64,000 nucleotides of DNA, from positions 16,222 through 80,221 of the forward strand of contig NZ_MNPU01000024.1 in NCBI RefSeq assembly GCF_001983165.1. Reading direction: 5' to 3'. Numbering within the stretch: position 1 is the first letter of the stretch; the number at the start of each line of letters is the position of its first letter. Source of the stretch: Pseudomonas gessardii. GTDB lineage: Bacteria; Pseudomonadota; Gammaproteobacteria; Pseudomonadales; Pseudomonadaceae. Below, one piece after another: positions 18,385 to 27,228 of this stretch. Under the pieces are notes generated by a model, which was given only the letters and a program-made list of their open reading frames with translations, searched no databases and had not been told where the DNA came from. The position numbers were made by a program, and so were the translations under genes.

Positions 18385-19683
18385 ATGCCCGAATACGTCA
18401 ATTGGCTTCGTCACGCTTCGCCCTACATCAATGCCCACCGTGACTGCACCTTTGTGGTCATGTTGCCGGGCGACGGTGTGGATCACCCCAACTTCGGCAA
18501 TATCGTCCACGACCTGGTGCTGCTGCACAGCCTCGGCGTGCGCCTGGTGCTGGTGCACGGCTCGCGCCCGCAAATCGAAACCCGCCTCGCCGCTCGCGGC
18601 CTGACCCCGCATTACCACGACGGCATGCGCATTACCGATGCGGCGACCCTGGAGTGCGTGATCGATGCGGTCGGCCACCTGCGTATCGCCATCGAAGCGC
18701 GGCTGTCCATGGACATGGCATCGTCGCCGATGCAGGGCTCGCGCTTGCGGGTGGCCAGCGGCAACCTGGTGACCGCGCGGCCCATCGGCGTGCTGGATGG
18801 CATCGACTACCACCATACCGGCGAAGTACGCCGGGTCGACCGCAAGGGCATCAACCGCCTGCTGGACGAGCGCTCCATCGTGGTGCTGTCGCCCCTGGGC
18901 TATTCGCCGACCGGGGAAATTTTCAACCTGGCCTGTGAAGACGTGGCCACCCGCGCCGCCATCGACCTGGGCGCCGACAAGCTGCTGCTGTTTGGCGCCG
19001 ACCTGGGCCTGATCGACGAAAATGGCCGGCTGGTGCGCGAACTGCGCCCGCAGCAAGTGCCGGCGCACCTGCAACGCCTGGGCAACAACTACCAGGCCGA
19101 ACTGCTGGATGCGGCGGCCGAGGCCTGTCGTGGGGGCGTGGGGCGCAGCCATATCGTCAGTTATGTCGAGGATGGTGCACTGCTGACCGAACTCTTTACC
19201 CGGGACGGCGGTGGTACGCTGGTGGCCCAGGAACAGTTCGAGCTGGTGCGCGAGGCGGCGATTGAGGATGTCGGCGGCTTGCTGGACCTGATCAGCCCGC
19301 TGGAAGAGCAGGGGATCCTGGTGCGTCGCTCGCGGGAAGTGCTGGAGCGGGAAATCGAGCAGTTCAGCGTGGTGGAGCGCGAAGGCATGATCATCGCCTG
19401 CGCCGCGTTGTACCCGATTGCCGATTCGGACGCGGGTGAGCTGGCGTGCCTGGCGGTCAACCCGGAATATCGCCATGGCGGGCGTGGCGATGAGCTGCTC
19501 GAACGCATCGAAACCCGCGCCCGCACCCAAGGCTTGAAGACCCTGTTCGTGCTGACGACCCGCACCGCCCACTGGTTCCGCGAGCGCGGCTTTGTACCGA
19601 GCAGCGTAGACCGCCTGCCGTCGGCGCGGGCTTCGCTGTACAACTTCCAGCGTAATTCAAAGATCTTCGAGAAGACCCTATAG
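18385..19683 (+). CDS. argA: N-acetylglutamate synthase
   Basis: A 432-residue two-domain enzyme. An N-terminal amino-acid-kinase-like domain (about 1-280; LLHSLGVRLVLVHGSRPQIE) binds arginine. A C-terminal GNAT acetyltransferase domain (about 290-432) has the acetyl-CoA loop around HGGRGDELLERIE. It makes N-acetylglutamate from glutamate and acetyl-CoA, the first step of arginine synthesis, and is feedback-inhibited by arginine. Length and ends match bacterial ArgA. A REP-derived terminator follows. Confidence 0.96.
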   Translation: MPEYVNWLRHASPYINAHRDCTFVVMLPGDGVDHPNFGNIVHDLVLLHSLGVRLVLVHGSRPQIETRLAARGLTPHYHDGMRITDAATLECVIDAVGHLRIAIEARLSMDMASSPMQGSRLRVASGNLVTARPIGVLDGIDYHHTGEVRRVDRKGINRLLDERSIVVLSPLGYSPTGEIFNLACEDVATRAAIDLGADKLLLFGADLGLIDENGRLVRELRPQQVPAHLQRLGNNYQAELLDAAAEACRGGVGRSHIVSYVEDGALLTELFTRDGGGTLVAQEQFELVREAAIEDVGGLLDLISPLEEQGILVRRSREVLEREIEQFSVVEREGMIIACAALYPIADSDAGELACLAVNPEYRHGGRGDELLERIETRARTQGLKTLFVLTTRTAHWFRERGFVPSSVDRLPSARASLYNFQRNSKIFEKTL

Positions 19684-19698
19684 GCGCCACACATCTAG

Positions 19699-19730
19699 TG
19701 TGGGAGCAGGCAAGCCAGCTCCCACATTTT
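19699..19730. terminator. REP-derived terminator between argA and the TauA-like gene
   Basis: TGTGGGAGC / GCTCCCACA arms (9 bp) enclose AGGCAAGCCA and are followed by TTTTTGT on the plus strand. This is a collapsed REP whose stem plus T-run reads as a Rho-independent terminator for argA, placed between two convergent genes. Confidence 0.75.
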
Positions 19731-19739
19731 TGTCCGGGT

Positions 19740-20726
19740 TTATTCCTTGATGAATTTTCCGGTCACATAGGCCGAATAGTCTGGTAGCACTGTCTCTACC
19801 TTCCCTTGTTCCTTGAGAAATTTCGCTGTTTCCCCAATGGACCTGGCCGTCCCACCATTGAGCAAGGCCTCAGTTTGCTGCGCCCGGACATCCGGGAATG
19901 TGCTGCCCTCCAGCAGTTCCGGGATATCCGCAGCGTTTGCCCCGGTCAACCGGGCGATCTTCTGTACCGGCACCGAATCCACCGTCCACTCGGATTTGTG
20001 CGCCGCATACTCGGCAAACGAATCCAGGGTGACCTTGGCAAACTTGGCCACGACCTCAGGATGTTTCTCGGCAAAGTCCTTGCGCGCCACCCACACCTCG
20101 AAGGTCGGCGCGCCCCATTGGCCCACCTCGGCCGCATCGGTCAACGTCTTACCAGTTTTGCGGATTTCCCCCAGGGCAGGCGACCAGACAAAAGCCCCGT
20201 CGATATCCCCGCGTTTCCAGGCTGCGGCAATTTGTGCCGGCTGCAGGTTCAGCACTTTCACCTGGCGGGTGTCCAGGCCCCAGTGTTTCAAGGCCCCGAG
20301 CAGGCTGTAGTGGGATGTGGAGACAAAAGGTGTCGCAATGGTTTTGCCGATCAGGTCCTTGGGTGCGTCAATTTGGCTGTCGTTACGCACTACCAACGCT
20401 TCAGAACTGTTGATCTGAGCCGATACGATGAACGCTACGATGGGTAGATTGCGGGATGCGGCGGCGGCCAACGGGCTGGAACCGAGGTTGCCGATCTGCA
20501 CATCGCCGGAGGCCATTGCGCTGATCACGTCCGGGCCGCTGTTGAAGCGGCGCCAGTCGATGTTCTCGCCGATGGCTTGCTCGTAAAGACCGTCGGCCTG
20601 GGGCACTTTGCTTGGGTCGACGCCGGTCTGGTAGCCGATGGTGAGGTTGGCTGCCTGCACGCCAAAAGAAAGTGTAACTGACAGTAAAACTGTAACAAAT
20701 TGACTAGAGGATGCGCGTTTGGCCAT
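19740..20726 (-). CDS. TauA-like taurine/sulfonate ABC substrate-binding protein
   Basis: A 328-residue periplasmic protein with signal peptide (MAKRASSSQFVTVLLSVTLSFGVQA in two parts). Family motifs are LTIGYQTGVDPSKVPQADG, SGDVQIGNLGSSPLAAAASR, FVSTSHYSLLGALKHWG and WKRGDIDGAFVWSPAL, very close to TauA. It should bind taurine or related sulfonates under sulfate limitation. No tauBCD genes are adjacent, so it is an orphan binding protein or uses another permease. The divergent neighbour is an OprD porin, 369 bp away. Confidence 0.9.
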   Translation of the reverse strand: MAKRASSSQFVTVLLSVTLSFGVQAANLTIGYQTGVDPSKVPQADGLYEQAIGENIDWRRFNSGPDVISAMASGDVQIGNLGSSPLAAAASRNLPIVAFIVSAQINSSEALVVRNDSQIDAPKDLIGKTIATPFVSTSHYSLLGALKHWGLDTRQVKVLNLQPAQIAAAWKRGDIDGAFVWSPALGEIRKTGKTLTDAAEVGQWGAPTFEVWVARKDFAEKHPEVVAKFAKVTLDSFAEYAAHKSEWTVDSVPVQKIARLTGANAADIPELLEGSTFPDVRAQQTEALLNGGTARSIGETAKFLKEQGKVETVLPDYSAYVTGKFIKE

Positions 20727-21095
20727 GATGGCGTCGCCTTTTTGATCGTGAGTGACGTGTGCAAGATTTTGCTCACACTAAACGATCTAAAAAACGGCCA
20801 ATAAATACCCTTTAGGAATTAGCTTATGGAGCGATATCCCGCTGCGAGCTGGTGGCTCCATGGAAAGTGTTATTCCTGAACGGTATGAAAAAGGATGAAA
20901 TAATTCTTTTTGGGTGTATGAAAAACTCATTACCCTGCAGGGACCAAATCAACTGCGATTAGACGAAGGTAGTAGACACACAAGGTTACGATTGACTTGT
21001 CAGTCATGATCTGGCGCTAATCGCGCATCTATGGATCGAGGGCGTCAGATCCGAGACCAAAGAACTACAAAAATTATAAATCAGAGGAGCGGTAC
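20727..21095. other. Divergent intergenic region, TauA-like gene / OprD porin
   Basis: 369 bp with no supported gene. It is AT-richer than its surroundings. It includes AATAAATACCCTTTAGGAAT near 20800 and a TTATTCCTGAACGG segment near 20870, similar in style to the AT-rich leaders of lsfA and ssuE. This would suit sulfur-starvation promoters. A promoter-like pair for the porin gene is listed separately. Confidence 0.5.
20992..21021 (+). promoter_or_regulatory. Candidate sigma-70 promoter of the OprD-family gene
   Basis: TTGACT at 20992-20997 and GCTAAT at 21016-21021 are separated by 18 bp, 75 bp before the porin ATG. The -35 region overlaps the short inverted repeat TGAC-TT-GTCA. The call is by eye only; the -10 match is moderate. 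Confidence 0.4.
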
Positions 21096-22427
21096 ATGAA
21101 GAAGTCCACATTGGCGTTCGCCGTCGCAGCTGGCGTTTTGGCCCAGCAAGCTGGCGCCGCTGGTTTTGTTGAAGACAGCAAGGCAAGCGTTACTGCACGT
21201 AATTTCTACATCAACACCGACAACCGTGATGGCACGGCCAAGCCTTCCAAGCAGGAAGAATGGGGCCAGGGCTTCATTTTCAACTTCACCTCGGGTTATA
21301 CCCAAGGCACCGTTGGTTTTGGTGTGGATGCCATCGGCCTGTACGGCGTCAAGCTGGACTCCGGTAAAGGCACTGCCTACAACGGCAATAACTCCAAGGG
21401 CGGCACCGTGTTCCCTAGCGACCACGACGGTCGTGCGGTAGACGACTTCGCCAGCCTGGGCCTGACCGGCAAGGTCAAGATCTCCAAGACCGAACTGAAG
21501 CTGGGTACCTTGCTGCCGAAACTGCCGGTAGTGACGTCCAACGACGGTCGTATGCTGCCACAGACCTTTGAAGGCGGTCAGATCACCTCCAACGACATCG
21601 ACAACCTGACCCTGGTTGGCGGTAAGTTGGAACACGCCAAAGGTCGTAACTCCACCAACAACGACTCGCTGACCATCGCTGGCTCCAACGGCGCAACCCG
21701 TACCGCGACGGCCAACGCACGCAGCAACGAGTTCTACTTTGCTGGTGGTGACTACAAGATCACCAAGGACCTGACTGCCCAGTACTACTACGGCAACCTG
21801 TCCGACTTCTACAAGCAGCACTTCCTGGGTCTGACTCACAACTGGGCGCTGCCAGTGGGTAGCCTCAAGTCCGACCTGCGTTACTTCAACAGTGACTCCG
21901 ATGGCAAGAACTCGAGCCAGGAAGGTCGTATTGCCGGCTACCGTGCCTCGGGCTACCAGAATGGCGGCGAAGTCGACAACCGCACCTGGAGCGCCAAGTT
22001 CACGTACAGCCTGCAAGGCCATGCGATCAGCGCCGGCTACCAGCGTGTCAATGGCACCAGCGACTTCCCGTTCCTCAACCAGGGTGATGGCGCTTCGGCT
22101 TACATCATCACCGACTCGCAAATCGGCAAGTTCCAACGCGCCGGCGAGCGCACCTGGTTGGCCCAGTACGCTTATGACTTCGCAACCATCGGTTTGCCAG
22201 GCCTGACCACCTCTGTTGTCTACCTCAAGGGTGACAACATCGCCACTTCGACCGGCGACAAGGGCGAGTGGGAGCGTGACTTCAACCTCGGTTACGTAAT
22301 CCCGGAAGGCACCTTCAAGGGTCTGGGCCTGGCGTGGAAAAACGCCTCGCTGCGTTCCCAGGTCACTACCCAGCGTGACCAGGACGAAAACCGTCTGATC
22401 GTCAGCTACACCCTGCCGATCCTGTAA
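21096..22427 (+). CDS. OprD-family outer-membrane porin
   Basis: A 443-residue precursor with signal peptide MKKSTLAFAVAAGVLAQQAGA. The mature start GFVEDSKASVTARNFYINTD and later LGTLLPKLPVVTSNDGRMLP are diagnostic of the 18-stranded OprD/Opd family. The C-terminus is NRLIVSYTLPIL. The strong AGAGGAG ribosome site and biased codon use suggest high expression. OprD members carry small carboxylates and amino acids. Lying between a TauA-like protein and lsfA-ssu, this one might admit sulfonates, which is inference from context only. Confidence 0.94.
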   Translation: MKKSTLAFAVAAGVLAQQAGAAGFVEDSKASVTARNFYINTDNRDGTAKPSKQEEWGQGFIFNFTSGYTQGTVGFGVDAIGLYGVKLDSGKGTAYNGNNSKGGTVFPSDHDGRAVDDFASLGLTGKVKISKTELKLGTLLPKLPVVTSNDGRMLPQTFEGGQITSNDIDNLTLVGGKLEHAKGRNSTNNDSLTIAGSNGATRTATANARSNEFYFAGGDYKITKDLTAQYYYGNLSDFYKQHFLGLTHNWALPVGSLKSDLRYFNSDSDGKNSSQEGRIAGYRASGYQNGGEVDNRTWSAKFTYSLQGHAISAGYQRVNGTSDFPFLNQGDGASAYIITDSQIGKFQRAGERTWLAQYAYDFATIGLPGLTTSVVYLKGDNIATSTGDKGEWERDFNLGYVIPEGTFKGLGLAWKNASLRSQVTTQRDQDENRLIVSYTLPIL

Positions 22428-22442
22428 CAACAGCGGTAAAAA

Positions 22443-22469
22443 CCTTGCCCGGCGCAATGCCGGGCAAGG
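22443..22469 (+). terminator. Hairpin terminator after the porin gene
   Basis: CCTTGCCCGGC and GCCGGGCAAGG form an 11-bp perfect stem with a GCAAT loop, 15 bp after the porin stop. The following sequence is only moderately T-rich. Confidence 0.7.
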
Positions 22470-22565
22470 TGCTGTTGCTTTCAAGTCGAAACCCTCACCA
22501 GCCCTCCCTGAACTCTTCTTTCTCACGGTCCAGTGAACAGATTTTTAATATTCCTATATCGTCTA

Positions 22566-22583
22566 AATAAATCGATATTTATT
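22566..22583. promoter_or_regulatory. AT-rich inverted repeat upstream of lsfA
   Basis: AATAAAT-CGAT-ATTTATT: 7-bp arms with a 4-bp centre, 63 bp before the lsfA start and inside an AT-rich stretch. It could be an activator site for sulfate-starvation control, but the binding protein is not known from sequence. Confidence 0.4.
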
Positions 22584-22646
22584 CTTTTAAAAAATCCAGC
22601 AGCGCAGGCACAGTGGGCTCCATAAGCACTCATCAGGAGCCACACC

Positions 22647-23285
22647 ATGAGCCTCAGACTGGGCGATATCGCCCCCGACTTTGAACAGGATTCCAGCGCC
22701 GGCAAGATTCGCTTCCACGAGTGGCTGGGCGATAGCTGGGGCGTGTTGTTTTCCCATCCGGCGGACTTCACCCCGGTGTGCACCACCGAACTGGGCTTTA
22801 CTGCCAAGCTCAAGGACGAATTCGCCAAGCGTGGGGTCAAGGCCATTGCCCTGTCGGTAGACCCGGTGGACTCCCACCACAAGTGGATCGAGGACATCAA
22901 CGAAACCCAGAACACCCTCGTCAACTTCCCGATCCTGGCCGATGCCGACCGCAAGGTCTCGGACCTGTACGACCTGATTCACCCCAATGCCAACGACACC
23001 CTTACCGTGCGTTCGCTGTTCGTGATCGACCCGAACAAAAAAATTCGCCTGACCATCACCTACCCGGCCAGCACCGGGCGCAACTTCCATGAAATCCTGC
23101 GGGTCATCGACTCGTTGCAGCTGACCGACAACTACAAGGTCGCCACCCCGGCCAACTGGCAGGACGGTGATGAAGTGGTGATCGTGCCGTCGCTCAAGGA
23201 TGAGGACGAGATCAAGAAACGCTTTCCCAAGGGCTATCGTGCGGTGAAGCCGTATCTGCGGCTGACCCCGCAGCCCAACCGCTGA
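22647..23285 (+). CDS. lsfA: 1-Cys peroxiredoxin, sulfate-starvation type (LsfA)
   Basis: A 212-residue Prx6-type peroxiredoxin. The peroxidatic cysteine is in HPADFTPVCTTELG. The C-terminal extension has EVVIVPSLKDEDEIKKRFPKG as in other Prx6 proteins. No resolving cysteine is apparent. Pseudomonas LsfA is induced by sulfate limitation and found beside the ssu sulfonate operon, exactly as here (ssuE starts 315 bp downstream). It probably removes peroxide arising during flavin-dependent desulfonation. A REPIN and a strong terminator separate it from ssuE. Confidence 0.94.
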   Translation: MSLRLGDIAPDFEQDSSAGKIRFHEWLGDSWGVLFSHPADFTPVCTTELGFTAKLKDEFAKRGVKAIALSVDPVDSHHKWIEDINETQNTLVNFPILADADRKVSDLYDLIHPNANDTLTVRSLFVIDPNKKIRLTITYPASTGRNFHEILRVIDSLQLTDNYKVATPANWQDGDEVVIVPSLKDEDEIKKRFPKGYRAVKPYLRLTPQPNR

Positions 23286-23295
23286 AGCTGACATC

Positions 23296-23366
23296 GCCAT
23301 CGCGGGCAAGCCCGCTCCCACAGTTGACCGCATTCCCCTGTGGGAGCGGGCTTGCCCGCGATGGCG
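23296..23366. repeat. REPIN downstream of lsfA
   Basis: GCCATCGCGGGCAAGCCCGC... is mirrored by ...GCGGGCTTGCCCGCGATGGC, the GGGCTTGCCC core subtype. It starts 10 bp after the lsfA stop. Confidence 0.92.
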
Positions 23367-23422
23367 TCAGTACAAACGCTGCAAACATTGCATGAGGAGC
23401 GACTCACCTAGCAGGGGTTTTC

Positions 23423-23447
23423 AGGCCGTTTCGACGGCCTTTTTTTT
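23423..23447 (+). terminator. Rho-independent terminator between lsfA and ssuE
   Basis: AGGCCGT-TTCG-ACGGCCT stem followed by eight T residues. It would end the lsfA transcript, implying that ssuE has its own promoter in the AT-rich 23450-23540 stretch. Confidence 0.9.
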
Positions 23448-23600
23448 CGCCCTCCGAATGCTCTTTCTCATATGCAATTTAAGAATAAACAAATGAATAA
23501 ATAAGATTTATAGATATATAAATCTGCTGATAAGGTCTGTTCCATCTTGGCGCCATCGCCACACCGCGAACCGCCGACACTTGCTCAAGGAACCTCCCCG
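23448..23600 (+). promoter_or_regulatory. AT-rich leader of the ssu operon
   Basis: About 80 bp (23460-23540) are strikingly A/T-rich (TTTAAGAATAAACAAATGAA and AATAAATAAGATTTATAGAT) against a GC-rich background. This suits the promoter and activator region of a sulfate-starvation operon. No specific -35/-10 pair is convincing by eye. Confidence 0.45.
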
Positions 23601-24194
23601 ATGCTGGTCGTAACACTTGGTGGCAGTCCCAGCCAACGCTCCCGCTCCGGGGTGCTGCTGGATCATTCCCGGCGCTGGCTGCAGCAGCAAGGCGTGGAAG
23701 TGGTGAGTTATCAGATACGGGACTTCCCGGCCGAAGATTTGCTGTATGCCCGCTTTGACAGCCCCAAGGTCCTCGACCTGCTGGCCCAGGTGGCCAATGC
23801 CGATGGTTTGCTGATCGCTACGCCGGTGTACAAGGCTTCGTTTTCCGGCGCGTTGAAAACCGTCCTCGACCTGCTGCCGGAACGGGCCCTGGCCCACAAG
23901 GTGGTATTGCCCATGGCCACCGGTGGCAGCATTGCCCATATGTTGGCGGTGGATTACGCCTTGAAGCCCGTGCTGTCGGCGCTCAAAGCCCAGGAGCTGC
24001 TGCACGGGATTTTTGCCGAAGACAGTCAGATTGCCTATGGCGAAGGCAGTGCCCAGGCGCAGTTGCTGCCGATCCTGGAACAACGCTTGAGCGAAGCCCT
24101 GGAGCAGTTCTACAGCGCCATGGCCCGCCGCCCGCAACCGCTGGACCCCCATGTGTTGAATGAGCGTTTGTTGAGTGCTCGCTGGAGCATCTAA
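23601..24194 (+). CDS. ssuE: NAD(P)H-dependent FMN reductase SsuE
   Basis: A 197-residue flavodoxin-like reductase. The N-terminal phosphate-binding loop is VVTLGGSPSQRSRSGVLLDH. GLLIATPVYKASFSGALKT and ALAHKVVLPMATGGSIAHM match SsuE. It supplies reduced FMN to the monooxygenase SsuD. ATG 23601 follows CAAGGAACC. It is the first gene of ssuEADCBF, with 93 bp to ssuA. Confidence 0.95.
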   Translation: MLVVTLGGSPSQRSRSGVLLDHSRRWLQQQGVEVVSYQIRDFPAEDLLYARFDSPKVLDLLAQVANADGLLIATPVYKASFSGALKTVLDLLPERALAHKVVLPMATGGSIAHMLAVDYALKPVLSALKAQELLHGIFAEDSQIAYGEGSAQAQLLPILEQRLSEALEQFYSAMARRPQPLDPHVLNERLLSARWSI

Positions 24195-24287
24195 GCCGAA
24201 CCCTAATGTAAGAAACCCTCACCTTACTTCGCCGCCAACGGCCAAGCAGGTGCAGCCACAACCCTTATCGTCAATATGGAGAGCGCC

Positions 24288-25256
24288 ATGCGCACTGTCA
24301 TCTTGCGTCGGGGCCTGGTCGCACTGTTTGCTGCGGCTGTGTCCTTCGGCGCCATTGTTCAAGCTCAAGCGGCCGAAACCCTGCGGATCGGTTATCAGAA
24401 ATACGGCACTCTGGTGCTGCTCAAGGCCAAGGGCACCCTGGAAAAACGCCTGGCCGAGCAGGGCGTGAACGTGCAGTGGACCGAGTTCCCCGGCGGCCCG
24501 CAGTTGCTTGAAGGGCTGAATGTCGGCTCCATCGACTTTGGCGTCACCGGCGAGACCCCGCCAGTGTTCGCCCAGGCCGCCGGCGCCGACCTGCTGTACG
24601 TCGCCTATGAACCGCCAGCGCCGACCAGCGAAGCCATCCTGGTGCCCAAGGACTCGCCGATCACATCGGTGGCCGGGCTCAAGGGCAAGAAAGTCGTGCT
24701 CAATAAAGGCTCCAATGTGCATTACCTGCTGGTGCGCGCCCTGGAAGATGCCGGTCTGAAATACACCGATGTACAGACCGTGTTCCTGCCGCCCGCCGAC
24801 GCCCGTGCTGCCTTCGAGCGGGGCAGTGTCGATGCCTGGGTGATCTGGGATCCGTACCAGGCGGCTGCCGAGAAGCAGTTGCAAGCCCGCACGTTGCGTG
24901 ACGCCACCGGCATTGCCGACAACCATCAGTTCTACCTGGCCACCAAGCCTTACACCGAGAAACACCCGCAGGTGATCAAGGCCTTGGTGGAAGAAGTGCG
25001 CGCCGTGGGCGAATGGTCCAAGGCCAACCCCCAGCAAGTCACCGAACAAGTCGCACCGCTGCTCGGCCTGCCGGCTGACATCACCCTGACATCGGTGAAA
25101 CGCCAGGGCTATGGCGCGCTGTTCCTGACCCCGGCAGTGGTCGCCGCGCAGCAGAAAATCGCCGACACCTTCTACCAGCTCAAATTGATTCCCAAGCCCT
25201 TGAGCATCAAGGACGTGATCTGGACCCCACCTGCGACCGTGGCCAAAGCGCCGTAA
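24288..25256 (+). CDS. ssuA: Aliphatic sulfonate ABC transporter binding protein SsuA
   Basis: A 322-residue periplasmic protein. The second of two close ATGs (24288) is chosen because GGAGAG lies at the right distance. The signal peptide ends ...IVQAQAAE. Family motifs are LRIGYQKYGTLVLLKAKGTL, FGVTGETPPVFAQAAGADLL, KKVVLNKGSNVHYLLVRAL and GSVDAWVIWDPYQAAAE. It delivers aliphatic sulfonates to SsuCB. Confidence 0.95.
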   Translation: MRTVILRRGLVALFAAAVSFGAIVQAQAAETLRIGYQKYGTLVLLKAKGTLEKRLAEQGVNVQWTEFPGGPQLLEGLNVGSIDFGVTGETPPVFAQAAGADLLYVAYEPPAPTSEAILVPKDSPITSVAGLKGKKVVLNKGSNVHYLLVRALEDAGLKYTDVQTVFLPPADARAAFERGSVDAWVIWDPYQAAAEKQLQARTLRDATGIADNHQFYLATKPYTEKHPQVIKALVEEVRAVGEWSKANPQQVTEQVAPLLGLPADITLTSVKRQGYGALFLTPAVVAAQQKIADTFYQLKLIPKPLSIKDVIWTPPATVAKAP

Positions 25257-25281
25257 TCCGACTTCTTCAGGAGACAACTCC

Positions 25282-26430
25282 ATGAGCCTCAGTATTTTCT
25301 GGTTCCTGCCTACCCACGGCGATGGCCATTACCTTGGCACTGCCGAAGGCGCTCGCGCCGTGGATCACGGTTATTTGCAACAGGTGGCCCAGGCCGCTGA
25401 TCGCCTGGGCTTTGGCGGGGTGTTGATTCCCACCGGCCGCTCCTGCGAAGACTCGTGGCTGGTGGCCGCCTCGCTGATCCCGGTGACCCAGCGCCTGAAA
25501 TTTCTGGTTGCACTGCGCCCCGGGATCATTTCCCCGACGGTGGCGGCGCGCCAGGCGGCGACCCTGGACCGGCTGTCCGGTGGCCGGGCGTTGTTCAACC
25601 TGGTGACCGGTGGTGACCCGGAAGAACTGGCCGGCGACGGCCTGTTCCTCAGCCATGAGGAGCGCTACCAGGCCTCGGTGGAATTCACCCGCATCTGGCG
25701 GCGCGTGCTGGAAGGCGAAACCGTGGACTACGACGGCCAGCACATCAGCGTCAAAGGCGCCAAGCTGCTGTACCCGCCGATCCAGCAACCGCGCCCGCCG
25801 TTGTATTTCGGCGGCTCTTCCGAAGCGGCCCAGGACCTGGCGGCCGAACAGGTGGAAATGGTCCTGACCTGGGGCGAACCACCGGCGGCGGTGGCGGAAA
25901 AAATCCAGCAGGTACAGGCCAAGGCGGCCAAGCTTGGGCGCACTGTGCGCTTTGGTATTCGCTTGCATGTGATCGTGCGTGAAACCAACGAAGAGGCATG
26001 GAAAGCCGCCGATAAACTGATCTCCCATCTGGACGACGACACTATCGCCCGCGCCCAGGCGTCGCTGGCGCGCTTTGATTCGGTGGGCCAGCAACGCATG
26101 GCCGCCCTGCATGGCGGCAGCCGCGACAACCTGGAAGTCAGCCCCAACCTGTGGGCCGGCGTCGGCCTGGTGCGCGGCGGTGCTGGCACGGCACTGGTGG
26201 GCGATGGCCCGACCGTGGCGGCGCGGGTCAAGGAATACGCAGAGCTTGGCATCGACACCTTTATCTTCTCTGGGTATCCACACCTGGAAGAGTCGTACCG
26301 GGTCGCGGAATTGCTGTTCCCGCACCTGGATATCGAGCGCCCAGAGCTGCCGAAAAGCGCCGGTTACGTCAGCCCGTTTGGCGAGATGGTGGCCAACGAC
26401 ATTCTTCCCAAAGCCGCGTCGCAGAGCTGA
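25282..26430 (+). CDS. ssuD: FMNH2-dependent alkanesulfonate monooxygenase
   Basis: A 382-residue luciferase-fold enzyme of standard length. Motifs are IFWFLPTHGDGHYLG, FGGVLIPTGRSCEDSW, LVALRPGIISPTVAARQAA and FNLVTGGDPEELAGDG. Using FMNH2 from SsuE and O2 it cleaves alkanesulfonates to aldehyde and sulfite in the cytoplasm. AGGAGAC precedes ATG. ssuC begins 9 bp later. Confidence 0.97.
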   Translation: MSLSIFWFLPTHGDGHYLGTAEGARAVDHGYLQQVAQAADRLGFGGVLIPTGRSCEDSWLVAASLIPVTQRLKFLVALRPGIISPTVAARQAATLDRLSGGRALFNLVTGGDPEELAGDGLFLSHEERYQASVEFTRIWRRVLEGETVDYDGQHISVKGAKLLYPPIQQPRPPLYFGGSSEAAQDLAAEQVEMVLTWGEPPAAVAEKIQQVQAKAAKLGRTVRFGIRLHVIVRETNEEAWKAADKLISHLDDDTIARAQASLARFDSVGQQRMAALHGGSRDNLEVSPNLWAGVGLVRGGAGTALVGDGPTVAARVKEYAELGIDTFIFSGYPHLEESYRVAELLFPHLDIERPELPKSAGYVSPFGEMVANDILPKAASQS

Positions 26431-26439
26431 GGCGCCGTC

Positions 26440-27228
26440 ATGAAGAGTCAACGGATTGTGCATCGGCTGGCGCCGTGGGCGCTGCCGATCCTGTTGCTGG
26501 CGGTGTGGCAGTTGTCGGTGTCGGCGGGCTGGTTGTCGACACGGATTCTGCCGGCTCCCAGCGCCGTGATTGCGGCCGGGGTGCACCTGGTCAGCAGCGG
26601 TGAAATCTGGACCCACCTGGCCATCAGTGGCTGGCGTGCCGGCCTGGGCTTTGTGATCGGCGGCGGCATCGGCTTGGCCCTGGGTTTTATCACCGGTCTG
26701 TCGGCCTGGGGCGAGCGCCTGCTGGACAGCTCGGTACAAATGATTCGCAACGTGCCGCACCTGGCGCTGATCCCGCTGGTGATCCTGTGGTTTGGCATCG
26801 ATGAGACGGCGAAGATTTTCCTGGTGGCCCTTGGCACGCTGTTCCCGATCTACCTCAATACCTATCACGGCATCCGCAACGTCGACCCGGCGCTGGTGGA
26901 GATGGCCCGCAGTTATGGCTTGTCCGGCTTTAGTCTGTTTCGCCAGGTGATCCTGCCCGGCGCCTTGCCCTCGATCCTGGTGGGGGTGCGCTTTGCCCTG
27001 GGCTTTATGTGGCTGACGCTGATCGTTGCGGAAACCATCTCGGCCAGTTCCGGTATTGGCTACCTGGCGATGAATGCCCGGGAGTTCCTGCAAACCGACG
27101 TGGTGGTACTGGCGATTGTGCTGTACGCCGTGCTCGGTAAGTTGGCGGACCTCGCGGCGCGAGGCCTGGAGCGGGTGTGGCTGCGCTGGCATCCGGCCTA
27201 TCAAGTGCATAAGGGAGGTGCGGCATGA
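26440..27228 (+). CDS. ssuC: Aliphatic sulfonate ABC transporter permease
   Basis: A 262-residue inner-membrane protein with about six hydrophobic segments. The EAA-type loop is VEMARSYGLSGFSLFRQVILPGALPSI, where ATPase coupling occurs (shown as VEMARSYGLSGFSLF and continuing). LVGVRFALGFMWLTLIVAE follows. It pairs with SsuB. Its stop overlaps the ssuB start (ATGA at 27225-27228). Confidence 0.95.
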   Translation: MKSQRIVHRLAPWALPILLLAVWQLSVSAGWLSTRILPAPSAVIAAGVHLVSSGEIWTHLAISGWRAGLGFVIGGGIGLALGFITGLSAWGERLLDSSVQMIRNVPHLALIPLVILWFGIDETAKIFLVALGTLFPIYLNTYHGIRNVDPALVEMARSYGLSGFSLFRQVILPGALPSILVGVRFALGFMWLTLIVAETISASSGIGYLAMNAREFLQTDVVVLAIVLYAVLGKLADLAARGLERVWLRWHPAYQVHKGGAA

